DNA from: a virus
Virus record (IMG/VR): IMGVR_UViG_3300024350_000038
Location: 1-22,127 of that record
Length of the DNA: 22,127 nucleotides
Direction: 5' to 3' (one strand)
Position 1 is the first letter of the stretch; the number at the start of each line of letters is the position of its first letter. Shown here in pieces: positions 1 through 7,396 of this stretch. Under the pieces are notes generated by a model, which did no database searches, was not told the origin of the DNA, and saw only the letters and a program-made list of their open reading frames with translations. Both the position numbers and the translations under genes were made by a program.

Positions 1-2
1 GT

Positions 3-1163
3 AGACGTTTCGGAAAAAGCTACCTGTCGTGTATCGAATTGCTGCGTGGGGCGATCGAAAGGCCGGGCGAAACATTCTTTTATGCCGCCCCTACATACCG
101 GATGGCGAAAGACATTGCCTGGAAGGTGATGAAAAAGCTGGTCCCGAAAGCCTGGATCAAGTCGAAGAACGAAACGGACCTGAAGATCGAGCTGGTGAAC
201 GGCTCGACGATCGAACTGAAGGGCACTGAAAACGCAATGGCATTGCGCGGCCGCAGTTTGGCTGGCGTGGTGTTGGACGAAGCCGCCTTCATGTCCAGCG
301 AAGTCTGGTTCGAGGTGATCCGCCCCGCTTTAGCGGACAAACAGGGCTGGGCACTGTTCATTTCCACGCCGGACGGCACGGCTAGCTGGTTCTACGAACT
401 TTGGCAATACGCCGACAGCGGCGATTCCGACTGGAGCCGCTGGCAATTCACAACGATTGACGGCGACAACGTCCCCCCGGAAGAAATCGAAGCCGCCCGA
501 GGCCAACTCGACGCCCGCACATTCCGCCAAGAATTTGAAGCCAGCTTCGAAAATCTTTCGGGCCTAGTGGCAGTCAGCTTCAGCGACGAAAACATAAGCA
601 CCGAAGCCGAAGACATCAGCGTCCTCCCCGTCCTGCTTGGAGTGGACTTCAACGTGGACCCGATGTCAGGCATCTGCGCCGTCCGCAAAGACGACACCCT
701 CTACGTCTTCGACGAAATCATGCTGACTGGTGGTGCCACCACCTGGGATTTCGCGGAAGAAGTCACCCGCCGTTTCGGCGTGGAGCGTCGAATCATTGCT
801 TGCCCAGACCCTACGGGTGGCGCCCGCAAAACCAGCGGCGTGGGTCTAACCGACCACAACATCCTGCGCCGCAGCGGCTTCAACGTCTCCAGCCCCAAAG
901 CCCCCTGGAAAATCCGCGACAAGATCACTTGCGTCAACACCGCCCTCCTCGATGCAACTGGAGCCCGCCGCACCTTCATCCACCCGCGCTGCAAGGAGCT
1001 AATCAAGTCTCTGCGCACCCTGACCTACGCCCCCGGCACAGGTTTACCCAACAAAAACCTTGGCGTTGACCACGCCTTCGACGCCTTTGGCTACATGTGT
1101 CTCCAACAATTCAACTTGGCAAAGCACGGCGTCCTCGGCCAAACCTCCTATCGCCTGTATTAA
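3..1163 (+). CDS. terL: Terminase large subunit (5'-partial)
   Basis: Packaging motor ATPase plus nuclease that cuts concatemeric phage DNA and drives it into the prohead. The reading frame is open from the left edge (first full codon at base 3), so the true start lies outside; 386 residues are visible. The first residues, RRFGKS, are the end of a Walker A loop. A Walker B segment VVLDEAAF follows with Asp92-Glu93, and then the ATPase coupling region (FISTPDG). The C-terminal half has the RNaseH-like nuclease signature: GVDFNVDP (Asp215) and a terminal [11 protein letters not shown] (Asp356) as probable metal ligands. Only a short N-terminal part is missing. It precedes the portal by five small genes, the usual order in siphoviruses. 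Family identity is secure from the motifs; the packaging mode (cos, pac) cannot be read from this piece. Confidence 0.95.
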   Translation, partial: RRFGKSYLSCIELLRGAIERPGETFFYAAPTYRMAKDIAWKVMKKLVPKAWIKSKNETDLKIELVNGSTIELKGTENAMALRGRSLAGVVLDEAAFMSSEVWFEVIRPALADKQGWALFISTPDGTASWFYELWQYADSGDSDWSRWQFTTIDGDNVPPEEIEAARGQLDARTFRQEFEASFENLSGLVAVSFSDENISTEAEDISVLPVLLGVDFNVDPMSGICAVRKDDTLYVFDEIMLTGGATTWDFAEEVTRRFGVERRIIACPDPTGGARKTSGVGLTDHNILRRSGFNVSSPKAPWKIRDKITCVNTALLDATGARRTFIHPRCKELIKSLRTLTYAPGTGLPNKNLGVDHAFDAFGYMCLQQFNLAKHGVLGQTSYRLY

Positions 1164-1194
1164 GACACCTAGACTGCAGAAAATCGCTGGTGCC

Positions 1195-1344
1195 ATGCCT
1201 CTTAAGCGCGGTTATTCCCAAAAAACCATCTCCGAAAACATTCGGATGCTGGTGAAAGAGGGCTATGACCAAAAGCAGGCAGCTGCTATTGCTTACGAGA
1301 CAGCCCGCAAAGCGAAAAAAGCCGCCTCCAAGAGGAAAAAGTAG
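1195..1344 (+). CDS. Small basic conserved phage protein (49 aa)
   Basis: A 49-residue protein starting [18 protein letters not shown] and ending in a Lys/Arg/Ala-rich tail ([11 protein letters not shown]). The pattern 'PLKxGxSxKTIxxNIxxLVxxGxxxxQAxAIA' is one I recognise from many small phage proteins of unknown function near terminase and portal genes. The N-terminal part looks like a small helical fold, and the basic tail could bind nucleic acid, but that is inference. I chose ATG 1195 because the frame is open upstream only as an out-of-frame shadow of terL. It lies 31 bases after the terL stop, and the next gene starts two bases after its stop. Confidence 0.75.
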   Translation: MPLKRGYSQKTISENIRMLVKEGYDQKQAAAIAYETARKAKKAASKRKK

Positions 1345-1346
1345 TT

Positions 1347-1508
1347 ATGGCCGCCAAAAAGAAGGGTTTATACGCAAATATCGCCGCCAAGCGCAAGCGC
1401 ATTGAGGCTGGCTCGGGCGAAAAAATGCGTAAACCCGGCACTCCCGGCGCCCCAACTGCCAAAGCCTTCAAAGAAGCGGCCAAGACCGCCAAAAAACGGA
1501 GGAAGTAA
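1347..1508 (+). CDS. Small Lys/Arg-rich phage protein (53 aa)
   Basis: Begins MAAKKKGLYANIAAKRKRI, contains SGEKMRKPGTPGAP and ends KTAKKRRK. The 'KKGLYANIxAKRKRI...GEKMRKPG' pattern occurs in many small phage proteins of unknown role. The protein is strongly positive and probably unstructured at its C-terminus, so nucleic-acid or capsid-interior binding is possible but unproven. A GAGG at 1332-1335 upstream could serve as ribosome-binding site. Its own last codons (CGG AGG AAG) provide GGAGG at 1498-1502 for the next gene, which starts inside this gene's stop codon (TAATG). Confidence 0.72.
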   Translation: MAAKKKGLYANIAAKRKRIEAGSGEKMRKPGTPGAPTAKAFKEAAKTAKKRRK

Positions 1509-1849
1509 TGGCTCTCACCATCTCACGCGGCACCAACCTGGTGGAACACCACCAGTCCACCCCACTAACTGCGGTAAATCAAACCTTCGAAGTCCACGCC
1601 GACAGCAGCGAATTTACCTTCGCCGCCGTCGTAACAGGCGGCGCCAACTTCACACTGTCCTTCGAGGCCAACTACAACGGCGGCAACACCTGGTTCGAGC
1701 TAGATAGCAGCAAAACTATCAACTCCAACGGCCAATACGCCTATTTTTATACCGGCAAACCCGCAAACAAAGTGCGTATGCGTATTGCTTCCATCAGCTC
1801 TGGCACGCCTAGTGTTGTTCCGATTGTTGCTGTTGCGTATCACGGCTAA
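1508..1849 (+). CDS. Hypothetical beta-rich structural-type protein (113 aa)
   Basis: Not recognised with certainty. The sequence is rich in Thr, Ser, Asn and Val with alternating hydrophobic residues (for example FTFAAVVTGGANFTLSFEA), which suggests a small beta-sandwich. No signal peptide or membrane segment is visible. It lies between the small basic genes and the portal and is translationally coupled on both sides: ATG overlaps the previous stop with GGAGG five bases upstream, and its TAA overlaps the next ATG. A head decoration or minor head protein would fit the position and composition, but this is inference only. Confidence 0.7.
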   Translation: MALTISRGTNLVEHHQSTPLTAVNQTFEVHADSSEFTFAAVVTGGANFTLSFEANYNGGNTWFELDSSKTINSNGQYAYFYTGKPANKVRMRIASISSGTPSVVPIVAVAYHG

Positions 1850-2034
1850 TGATCGAAACAGTCAGCGGCGGTTGCGTCCACATCGAAATTGACGCCGAGG
1901 AGGGCACAACCACCGCCACATTTGTATTTGCCACCCCAAACGAACCCGCAATCCTCGGCGCCTTCGTCTCTAAGCTGGCGCAAGGCGTCGAAGTCCTAAT
2001 CCCCATCGAAGAGGAGGAAGAAGATGACGATTGA
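1849..2034 (+). CDS. Small acidic hypothetical protein (61 aa)
   Basis: Not recognised. A 61-residue protein with two or three predicted beta strands (CVHIEIDA, TTATFVFAT), then a helix-like stretch, and a run of Glu and Asp at the C-terminus (IPIEEEEEDDD). The start codon is in the TAATG overlap with the upstream gene. The GAG GAG GAA GAA codons of the acidic tail form a GGAGG ribosome-binding site (2013-2017) six bases before the next gene's ATG at 2024, so the 3' end has a dual role. The last 11 bases overlap the next gene in another frame. Confidence 0.65.
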   Translation: MIETVSGGCVHIEIDAEEGTTTATFVFATPNEPAILGAFVSKLAQGVEVLIPIEEEEEDDD

Positions 2035-2299
2035 ATACCGAGGCGAGAAATTTGACGGCTACAACAAACCCAAGCGCACCCCAAAACACCCCACTAAATC
2101 ACACGTAGTTCTCGCAAAAGAGGGCGACGAAGTAAAACTAATCCGTTTCGGCCAGCAGGGCGTCAGCGGCAGCCCCAAGCGCACTGGAGAGTCCGACGCG
2201 GATAAGAAACGGCGTGAATCCTTCAAAGCACGCCATGCAGCTAACATTAAAAAAGGAAAGATGTCGGCTGCCTACTGGGCTGACCGCACCAAATGGTGA
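2024..2299 (+). CDS. Conserved small phage protein (91 aa)
   Basis: Starts MTIEYRGEKFDGYNKPKRTP and carries the segments THKxHVVLAKEGDEVKLIRFGQQG-like and KRRESFKARHAANIKKGKMSAAYWADRTKW-like, which I recognise as a conserved small protein found beside portal genes in cyanophages and other environmental phages. Its function is unknown to me. It is basic, and the C-terminal RHxxxIxKGxMSAAYWA stretch looks like the conserved core. It overlaps the upstream gene by 11 bases behind a strong GGAGG site, and lies five bases from the portal start, so it is part of the head operon. Confidence 0.75.
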   Translation: MTIEYRGEKFDGYNKPKRTPKHPTKSHVVLAKEGDEVKLIRFGQQGVSGSPKRTGESDADKKRRESFKARHAANIKKGKMSAAYWADRTKW

Positions 2300-2303
2300 C
2301 TAA

Positions 2304-3791
2304 ATGACTTACGCAGTCCCCGGCCGCATCCGCACCCATCTCGTCAGTTCCACCTACATGGGCGGCACTGACAACCCCTTCACGCGCACCGCCGCCGTGA
2401 TGGAGCAGATGAAGGGCTGGGAAATAATGAAAGCCGTAACGCTCGGCACCGAGTATCTCCGCGAGAACAGCGAAGCCTTCCTCCCCCTAGAACCCCGCGA
2501 GGACTACACGGCCTACCTCGCACGAGTCAACCGCGCCGTCTTCTCGCCTTACACGCAGCGTCTGATCCGCGCCGCCGCCGGTTTGATCCTGCGCAAACCC
2601 ATCACACTGACCGGCGACCCCTACTGGAGCGAGGTCTTCTCCAAGAACGTTGACGGCTGCGGTTCCGATCTAGACGAGTATGCCCGCCGCAGTCTGATCT
2701 GCGCCTTGACCTACGGCCACAGCCACACCCTGGTTGATTTCCCCGCACCAACTGGTGCCCGCAGCCTTGCCGAAGAACGCGCCCTAAACCGCCGCCCCTA
2801 CTGGATCGAGATCGACCCCAGCAACATCTACGGCTGGCGTTTGGACCGCGAAGTGAATTACGGAAACCTGGTTCAGGTAAGAATCGCCGAAAAGGCAGTG
2901 CTACCCGACGGCGAGTTCGGCGAAAAAGTGTACGACCAAGTCCGTGTCATCGAACCCGGTCGATACCGCATCTACCGCCAAACCGAAACCAAGAAAGAGC
3001 AAGTCGGCGGCTTCCCTTATCCCAACGCCTTCGACGCCACCACCAGCACCTCCGACTACGACTTGGTGGAGTCGGGCGACTACAGCCTGGGTGAAATCCC
3101 CCTGGTGACGCTGTACTCAAACAAGACCGACACGATGACCAGCAAGCCCCCGCTGCTGGACATCGCCTATTTGAACCTGGCCCACTTCCAGCGCCAAGCC
3201 GACCTAATCCACAGCCTCCACATTGCATCCCAGCCGATGCTTGTCCTTGAGGGCTGGGACGACCAGACCAAGGACATGGCAGTAAGCGTGAACTACGCCA
3301 TTGCCACCCAGCCGGGCAACAAGGTCTACTACGTGGAACCTGCTTCGAGCGCATTTGAAGCCCAAAGCAACGAAATCCGCGAACTGCAGCAACAGATGGC
3401 CACGCTGGGCATCAGCACTCTGAGCCAGCAGAAATTCGTGGCTGAGTCTGCCGACGCCCGCCGTCTCGACCGCGTAGACACCAACTCCATGCTGTCGATG
3501 GTCTCCATGGACCTAGAGCAAACCCTGCAAGGCGCCTTCAATCTGGCCGCCAGTTACCTGCAGCTGGAGCCCCCAGAAGTCAAGATCAGCCGCGACTTCG
3601 ACATCGACCGTCTGATCGGCCAAGACATCACCGCACTAACTGCACTCTTCGGCCAAGGCGTACTGGACCGCGACGAATTCCGCCAAATCCTGGTCCAAGG
3701 CGAAATTCTTCCTACCGCCTCCGAATCCACCGCCGAGGAAGAACTACTGGAAAGCCCCGAACAAGAGGAGCAAGAGGACGAATCCGTGTAG
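2304..3791 (+). CDS. Portal protein (DUF4055 type)
   Basis: A 495-residue protein that should form the dodecameric ring at the capsid vertex through which DNA passes, docking the terminase and later the neck. Evidence is length, position between terminase and scaffold, and sequence style: an N-terminal LEPREDYTAYLARVNRAVF segment and ICALTYGHSHTLVDFP, which match what I know of the DUF4055 portal family. A mid-protein stretch (ATLGISTLSQQKF...ESADARRLDRVD) has the helical stem character typical of portals, and the C-terminus is acidic (LESPEQEEQEDE). No protease domain is fused. The stop codon lies in the left arm of a hairpin. Confidence 0.85.
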   Translation: MTYAVPGRIRTHLVSSTYMGGTDNPFTRTAAVMEQMKGWEIMKAVTLGTEYLRENSEAFLPLEPREDYTAYLARVNRAVFSPYTQRLIRAAAGLILRKPITLTGDPYWSEVFSKNVDGCGSDLDEYARRSLICALTYGHSHTLVDFPAPTGARSLAEERALNRRPYWIEIDPSNIYGWRLDREVNYGNLVQVRIAEKAVLPDGEFGEKVYDQVRVIEPGRYRIYRQTETKKEQVGGFPYPNAFDATTSTSDYDLVESGDYSLGEIPLVTLYSNKTDTMTSKPPLLDIAYLNLAHFQRQADLIHSLHIASQPMLVLEGWDDQTKDMAVSVNYAIATQPGNKVYYVEPASSAFEAQSNEIRELQQQMATLGISTLSQQKFVAESADARRLDRVDTNSMLSMVSMDLEQTLQGAFNLAASYLQLEPPEVKISRDFDIDRLIGQDITALTALFGQGVLDRDEFRQILVQGEILPTASESTAEEELLESPEQEEQEDESV

Positions 3792-3820
3792 TGCAGTAGA
3801 GTAATACTGCACTCTTTTCC
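3790..3820 (+). terminator. Hairpin with T-rich tail after portal (possible weak terminator)
   Basis: AGTGCAGTA (3790-3798) pairs perfectly with TACTGCACT (3805-3813) around a six-base loop, and is followed by CTTTTCCTTT. The nine-base stem has only four GC pairs and the T-run is interrupted by CC, so it may be an attenuator, mRNA processing site or stabilising 3' end rather than a full terminator. The left arm includes the last two bases of the portal stop codon. Confidence 0.45.
3797..3802 (+). promoter_or_regulatory. Promoter-like -10 box TAGAGT
   Basis: TAGAGT matches the minimal sigma70 TANNNT and ends 24 bases before ATG 3827. The same spacing (23-25) is found for other promoter-like boxes in this window. 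It sits inside the hairpin, which weakens the case. No clear -35 was seen. Confidence 0.3.
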
Positions 3821-3826
3821 TTTGTC

Positions 3827-4012
3827 ATGGACAAGCACCTTGACAAAGTTCTACAGCCAGACGGCACCTACAAGTGGGAACTTGTAGAGCTTCGTGCTGA
3901 GAACTTGTACGAGAAAGACAAGCCCGCCCCGGAGCCTGCTCCCGAACCCCGCAAGCGCAAGACCAAAGAGTCTGTGCTTGAGACCCCCGAAACCCCCGAA
4001 ACTGAATTTTGA
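3827..4012 (+). CDS. Small hypothetical protein with Pro/Glu-rich tail (61 aa)
   Basis: Not recognised. Starts MDKHLDKVLQPDGTYKWEL. The second half is low-complexity: PAPEPAPEPRKRKTK, then ETPETPETEF encoded by two tandem copies of ACCCCCGAA (3983-4000). It lies between the portal and the scaffold, and its stop overlaps a TTG by two bases just ahead of the scaffold ATG. A minor head or scaffold-accessory role would suit its place, but nothing in the sequence shows it. It has normal codon use and its own ATG, so I take it as a real gene. Confidence 0.65.
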   Translation: MDKHLDKVLQPDGTYKWELVELRAENLYEKDKPAPEPAPEPRKRKTKESVLETPETPETEF

Positions 4013-4014
4013 GT

Positions 4015-4737
4015 ATGGAAGAGCAAGTCATCCAGGAATTTCCCGTGGAAACTCCTACCCAGCCCGTGGCTGGAGCCGACACCGCTCCCCAACCTGACCA
4101 ATCAGCCCAGCTAAAAGCTGAGTACGAAAGTCAGATTGCTGCGTTGAAGAATCAAGCGGTCGAAGCCGAGGAAAAATTCCAAGGCATCAAGGCCAAACTC
4201 GACGAGGTCTACAAGAAGCAGGACGACCAGCGCAAGAAAACGCTGGAAGACCAAGGCCAATGGAAAGATCTCTGGGAGGAAGCCAACAAAACCGCCCAGG
4301 AAAAAGACCTACAAATCGCGGAGTTAAACCGCCAGCTGGAGGATTTGCGCACCTCAAACGAGACTGCCGCAATGAAAACCAGCGCCCTTGCTGCCATCAG
4401 CCAGGCTGGAGCTATCAACGCCGAGCAGATGTTGCAGCTATTGCAAAACAACCTCCGCAAGAATGACAGCGGCAGCGTTGTTGTTTTGAACGGCGGTGTT
4501 GAGCAAGACATTAACGCCTACCTTTCCAATCTCAAGAACCCCGGTTCTGGATTCGAGCATCATTTCAAGCCAAGCAGTGCAGCTGGAATGGGTGCAAAAC
4601 CCACTCCCAACTCCACGATTGCGCCTGGAATGGCTAACCCATGGAAGGAAGGTAGTATTAACCTAACGAGGCAAATGGCCTTGGAAGCCAGCGATCCTGA
4701 TCTCGCAGCTGTGCTGAAGAGAGAAGCGGGTCGCTAA
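4015..4737 (+). CDS. Capsid scaffolding protein
   Basis: A 240-residue protein, mostly helical. Residues about 30-125 form a charged heptad-rich coiled coil (EAEEKFQGIKAKLDEVYKK, KDLQIAELNRQLEDL), typical of internal scaffolds that guide capsid assembly and then leave. The C-terminus contains ANPWKEGSINLTRQMALEA followed by DPDLAAVLKREAGR. This 'NPW...NLTxQ...DPxLAxxLK' ending is shared by many phage scaffold proteins and is the probable coat-binding helix-turn-helix. No protease motif is seen. The frame also opens at TTG 4009, but ATG 4015 is the simpler start. It lies directly before the major capsid gene, the standard order. Confidence 0.85.
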   Translation: MEEQVIQEFPVETPTQPVAGADTAPQPDQSAQLKAEYESQIAALKNQAVEAEEKFQGIKAKLDEVYKKQDDQRKKTLEDQGQWKDLWEEANKTAQEKDLQIAELNRQLEDLRTSNETAAMKTSALAAISQAGAINAEQMLQLLQNNLRKNDSGSVVVLNGGVEQDINAYLSNLKNPGSGFEHHFKPSSAAGMGAKPTPNSTIAPGMANPWKEGSINLTRQMALEASDPDLAAVLKREAGR

Positions 4738-4756
4738 GTCCCCGTGGGACACCACC

Positions 4757-4773
4757 TCAAGTCTGTGACTTGA
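4757..4773 (+). other. Small hairpin in the leader of the capsid gene
   Basis: TCAAGTC (4757-4763) and GACTTGA (4767-4773) form a perfect seven-base stem with a TGT loop. It lies 31 bases before the capsid GTG start in the only gap (66 bases) between scaffold and capsid. It has no T-run, so it is not a terminator. It could act as an mRNA-stabilising or processing element for the highly expressed coat gene. Confidence 0.35.
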
Positions 4774-4803
4774 ACCCCAACCCACCCCTTTCTGGAGTTT
4801 GAA

Positions 4804-5883
4804 GTGGCCGCACCATTTCAGAATTATTCCGGCGGTGTCCTTCTGGCGGACATCGTCAAGCGCAATAACCTCAGCACCTATGTGTCTGAGGCGATCAAAG
4901 AGCGCAGCCTGTTCATCAAGAGCGGCGCTGTCGTCCGCAACAGCCTGCTGGATGCCCGCGAAGGCGGCACCCGCATCCAGGTGCCCGAGTTCAACCCCGT
5001 GTCTCCCACCGAGGAGATCATGGACGGCACCGCTACCTGGGGCACCAGCACCGCTGGCTACCTGACCCCCCAGAAGATCGGCACCGGCACCCAAATCGCC
5101 ACCATCTGCCATCGCGGTTTCGCGTATGCAGTGGACGACGTTGCGATGCTCGCCGCTGGGGAAGACCCCATGCTGCACATCCGCAACCAGCTGGCCGACG
5201 CCATCAACAAACTGAACAGCGCCCGTCTGTTCAGCCAGCTGTCCGGTCTGTTCGGTTCGGCACTGTCTGCTAACGCCCTCGACCTGGGTGTTGCTGCTGC
5301 TTCCGGCGGCGCAGAAGCCAACTTCCTGACTGGCGCTGCTGTGGCACGTGCCCGCGCCCTGCTGGGTGAGCGCGGCGACGAACTGGACACCCTGGTTGTC
5401 CACCCCTCCGTTGGCTTCTACCTGTATCAGGTTGGCCTGCTGACCTTCTCCACCTCCGCACTGGCCGCTTCCGGCTCCGTGGTTTGGGGTGGTGGCGGCG
5501 TGGGCGTTGGCGCCCGCAGCATCGGCGAATTTGCCGGTCTGCGCGTGATCATGGATCCCGCCGTCAACACCGTGGCTCCTGGCACCGCCGGCCACCAGCG
5601 TGAGTTCTACTGCTATCTGACCAAGGGTGGCACCATCCTGGAAGGCGTACAGCAGGACCTCCGCATCGAAGCCGACCGCAACATCCTGTCCAAGCAGGAC
5701 GTGCTCTCGGTGGACTACCACTCTGCCTATCACGTGATGGGCACCAAGTGGACCTCCGCCAACGACAACCCGACCAACGCCACCCTGGCCACCTCGGGCA
5801 ACTGGAGCGCCACCTACGACATCGACCTGATCCCCATGGTTCAGCTCACCGTCAACAGCCCCCTCGACACCTCCACCATCTGA
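4804..5883 (+). CDS. Major capsid protein (HK97 fold, Gp13-like family)
   Basis: A 359-residue coat protein forming the icosahedral shell. The N-terminus (GGVLLADIVKRNNLSTYVSEA...) followed by SLFIKSGAVV, EGGTRIQVPEFNPVSPTEEIMD and RGFAYAVDDVAMLAAGEDPM follows the pattern I know for the phage 'Gp13-like' major capsid family: 'ADIV...S..I.SG....GG..I..PFW' with later 'R..A....DLA..L.G.DPM'. Start is GTG 4804, with GGAG at 4794-4797 six bases upstream. Codons are the most GC-rich and NNC-biased of the window, as expected for high expression. It ends with a tandem stop TGATAA, then a strong terminator. No N-terminal delta domain is present; the separate scaffold gene supplies that role. Confidence 0.9.
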   Translation: MAAPFQNYSGGVLLADIVKRNNLSTYVSEAIKERSLFIKSGAVVRNSLLDAREGGTRIQVPEFNPVSPTEEIMDGTATWGTSTAGYLTPQKIGTGTQIATICHRGFAYAVDDVAMLAAGEDPMLHIRNQLADAINKLNSARLFSQLSGLFGSALSANALDLGVAAASGGAEANFLTGAAVARARALLGERGDELDTLVVHPSVGFYLYQVGLLTFSTSALAASGSVVWGGGGVGVGARSIGEFAGLRVIMDPAVNTVAPGTAGHQREFYCYLTKGGTILEGVQQDLRIEADRNILSKQDVLSVDYHSAYHVMGTKWTSANDNPTNATLATSGNWSATYDIDLIPMVQLTVNSPLDTSTI

Positions 5884-5904
5884 TAATCAGATCGAGAGGA
5901 AACG

Positions 5905-5931
5905 GCCCCACTTCGGTGGGGCTTTTTTATT
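5905..5931 (+). terminator. Rho-independent terminator after capsid gene
   Basis: GCCCCAC (5905-5911), TTCG tetraloop, GTGGGGC (5916-5922), then TTTTTTATT. A seven-base GC-rich stem with a UUCG loop and T-run is a textbook intrinsic terminator, 22 bases after the capsid stop. Confidence 0.93.
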
Positions 5932-5936
5932 GGCGC

Positions 5937-5942
5937 TACACT
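5937..5942 (+). promoter_or_regulatory. Promoter-like -10 box TACACT
   Basis: GGCGCTACACT lies directly after the terminator T-run. TACACT fits TANNNT and ends 23 bases before the GTG start at 5966. The context CGCTANNNT recurs at 7877, 8764 and 22070. Confidence 0.5.
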
Positions 5943-5965
5943 GCGAGAAAGTATGTGTAGTAGTT

Positions 5966-6496
5966 GTGGCCGCCACGATCAACGCCACATTGAGTAGCGC
6001 CTCCGCTAACAGCTATGTGACGCTGGCCGAGGCAAACACGTACTTCGAAACAGTCCCAAGTTCGACCACTTGGACCGACAAGACTGACGACGCAAAGAAC
6101 CGCGCACTGATTTCCGCCACCCGCTGGATCGACAGCCTGAATTTTTACGGCGACCGCTGCGATAGCGGTCAAGCCTTGAAATGGCCCCGCAACAACTACC
6201 AAGTCGATCAGGTGGAGCTGACTTGTAGCACCATCCCCGCCGACATCAAATACGCCACCTACGAGCTGGCACGTGCATTAGCCAACGACACCGACGCCGT
6301 CACGGGCAACACCGGCACCACCGGCCTCTACGACGAAGTCAAACTGGGCGACCTTCAAGTCAAGTACAGCCAAACCTCCCAAGCCGTTGGAACGATCAAC
6401 AACATTTTCGACGTATATCCCTGGCTCCAGTCTTATTTGGGCGCCTACTGCCTTGGTGGCAGCGGCGGCTACCAAGTCCGCGTCGTGAGAGGTTGA
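5966..6496 (+). CDS. Neck/head-tail connector protein, DnaT-like family
   Basis: A 176-residue protein. The segment SANSYVTLAEANTYFETV followed by ALISATRWIDSL matches the phage 'DnaT-like ssDNA-binding' family, which in this position is a head-tail connector (adaptor) of the gp6/gp15 type that binds beneath the portal. The open frame extends back to TTG 5930, but that would start inside the terminator tail and give an unlikely CEKVCVVVV leader. GTG 5966 gives MAATINATLSSASANSYV, the expected N-terminus, and lies 23 bases after the -10-like box. The annotation name 'DnaT-like' reflects family labels; no replication role is implied by the neighbourhood. Confidence 0.82.
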   Translation: MAATINATLSSASANSYVTLAEANTYFETVPSSTTWTDKTDDAKNRALISATRWIDSLNFYGDRCDSGQALKWPRNNYQVDQVELTCSTIPADIKYATYELARALANDTDAVTGNTGTTGLYDEVKLGDLQVKYSQTSQAVGTINNIFDVYPWLQSYLGAYCLGGSGGYQVRVVRG

Positions 6497-6497
6497 T

Positions 6498-6875
6498 ATG
6501 AGCCTCGTCGATTCCACATTTGCCGGACTACCTGCCCCGCTTTTGGCGCAATGGGGTCAGGACGTTACCTACTTAAAAGCCAACACCTCACCGACATATA
6601 ACACCACCACAGGTGAAGTCTCTGGAGCTGACACAAGCGTCACTGTTCGCGCCTTGATTTTCCAAGCAAATCCCGAAGAGTTCGAGAGTTTTTACCAGAC
6701 AAACGACCTCAAAGTCATCATCGGTAACGCCGAACTCGGTAAGTACGTCCCTAGCGTGCGGGATCGGATTCAGTACACCGAAAACAGCGTCACCAAGACC
6801 GGCCGCATCATCAGCTGCAAGACTGCCCGTGGAGAACACGCAATCCTGCACACCATCCTTCTGAGGCCCCAATAA
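6498..6875 (+). CDS. Probable head-closure protein
   Basis: A 125-residue protein with a beta-rich second half: VTVRALIFQANPEEFESFY, LKVIIGNAELGKYVPSVRDRIQY, TKTGRIISCKTARGEHAILHTILLRP. Size, order (second after the capsid gene, between connector and Neck1-like gene) and the closing 'GR.I...K.......H.I.LR' strand pattern suit the head-closure/stopper family (gpFII or SPP1 gp16-like) that seals the DNA channel and presents the tail-binding face. This is inferred mainly from position. It begins one base after the previous stop and its TAA overlaps the next ATG. Confidence 0.65.
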   Translation: MSLVDSTFAGLPAPLLAQWGQDVTYLKANTSPTYNTTTGEVSGADTSVTVRALIFQANPEEFESFYQTNDLKVIIGNAELGKYVPSVRDRIQYTENSVTKTGRIISCKTARGEHAILHTILLRPQ

Positions 6876-7396
6876 TGGCCCGTGACATCAAGTTCCTTGT
6901 AAAGGATATTGAAGCCGCCACGATTACAGCAGCGCAGGAGGCTTGTGTACAGATAATGAACGGTTTAGCCCAAGCGGGACCAGCGTACACAGGAGAATTT
7001 TCATCTGCCTGGTACGCCTTACCTAAAGGCGCAGCTGTTGGAGGCCCTAGAGGATCGGGCAGTATTTATAGGTATACAAAGCGAAACGTACCAAAGACAC
7101 GTTTTACAGCCGGAACTTTATATCAGATAGTCAATGGGGCTAGTTACGCGGATGAAGCTATGGATTTAGTTGACGGTGTCTTTATTCGACAAAAAACGCG
7201 TCCGATTAAAGAGCCTGTAAATGAAGGTATCAGGTATGGACAACGCCGCGGACAGGTCGGTGCGGGTGAGGGCTTGGCAATCAGCACTGCACCTCTTAAC
7301 TGGTGGACCAACTACAATTTGGGGGGTACCTTAGACAGAGATCTTGCTAAAGGAATCCGTCAAGGTTTCGGTCGTGCAAGAGGTTTTGGTGCATGA
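6875..7396 (+). CDS. Tail completion / minor tail protein (gp10- or gpZ-like)
   Basis: A 173-residue protein beginning MARDIKFLVKDIEAATITAAQEA, with AGPAYTGEFSSAWYALPKG and later QIVNGASYADEAMDLVDG. The 'helix - TGxFxxSW - I.NxxxYAxxxxxG' layout is that of the HK97 gp10/lambda Z neck proteins, which sit at the joint between head closure and tail tube. The base composition is clearly more AT-rich than its neighbours, with TTA, ATA, AGA and NNT codons common, unlike the NNC-biased genes on both sides. That suggests replacement from another phage. It overlaps the previous gene by one base and the next by four (ATGA). Confidence 0.72.
   Translation: MARDIKFLVKDIEAATITAAQEACVQIMNGLAQAGPAYTGEFSSAWYALPKGAAVGGPRGSGSIYRYTKRNVPKTRFTAGTLYQIVNGASYADEAMDLVDGVFIRQKTRPIKEPVNEGIRYGQRRGQVGAGEGLAISTAPLNWWTNYNLGGTLDRDLAKGIRQGFGRARGFGA

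Noticed and set aside
3983-4000. Two tandem copies of ACCCCCGAA
   Set aside because: Explained by the low-complexity ETPETP coding sequence; too short to be a regulatory repeat.
4663-5733. Long minus-strand open frame opposite the capsid gene (356 codons), and a similar one at 7876-8637
   Set aside because: Both lie exactly antisense to NNC-biased, strongly expressed structural genes. Their residues are a by-product of that codon bias and show no known domain.
5930-5965. TTG 5930 as start of the neck protein
   Set aside because: It is inside the terminator tail and adds an unlikely Cys/Val-rich leader. GTG 5966 fits the family and the promoter spacing.
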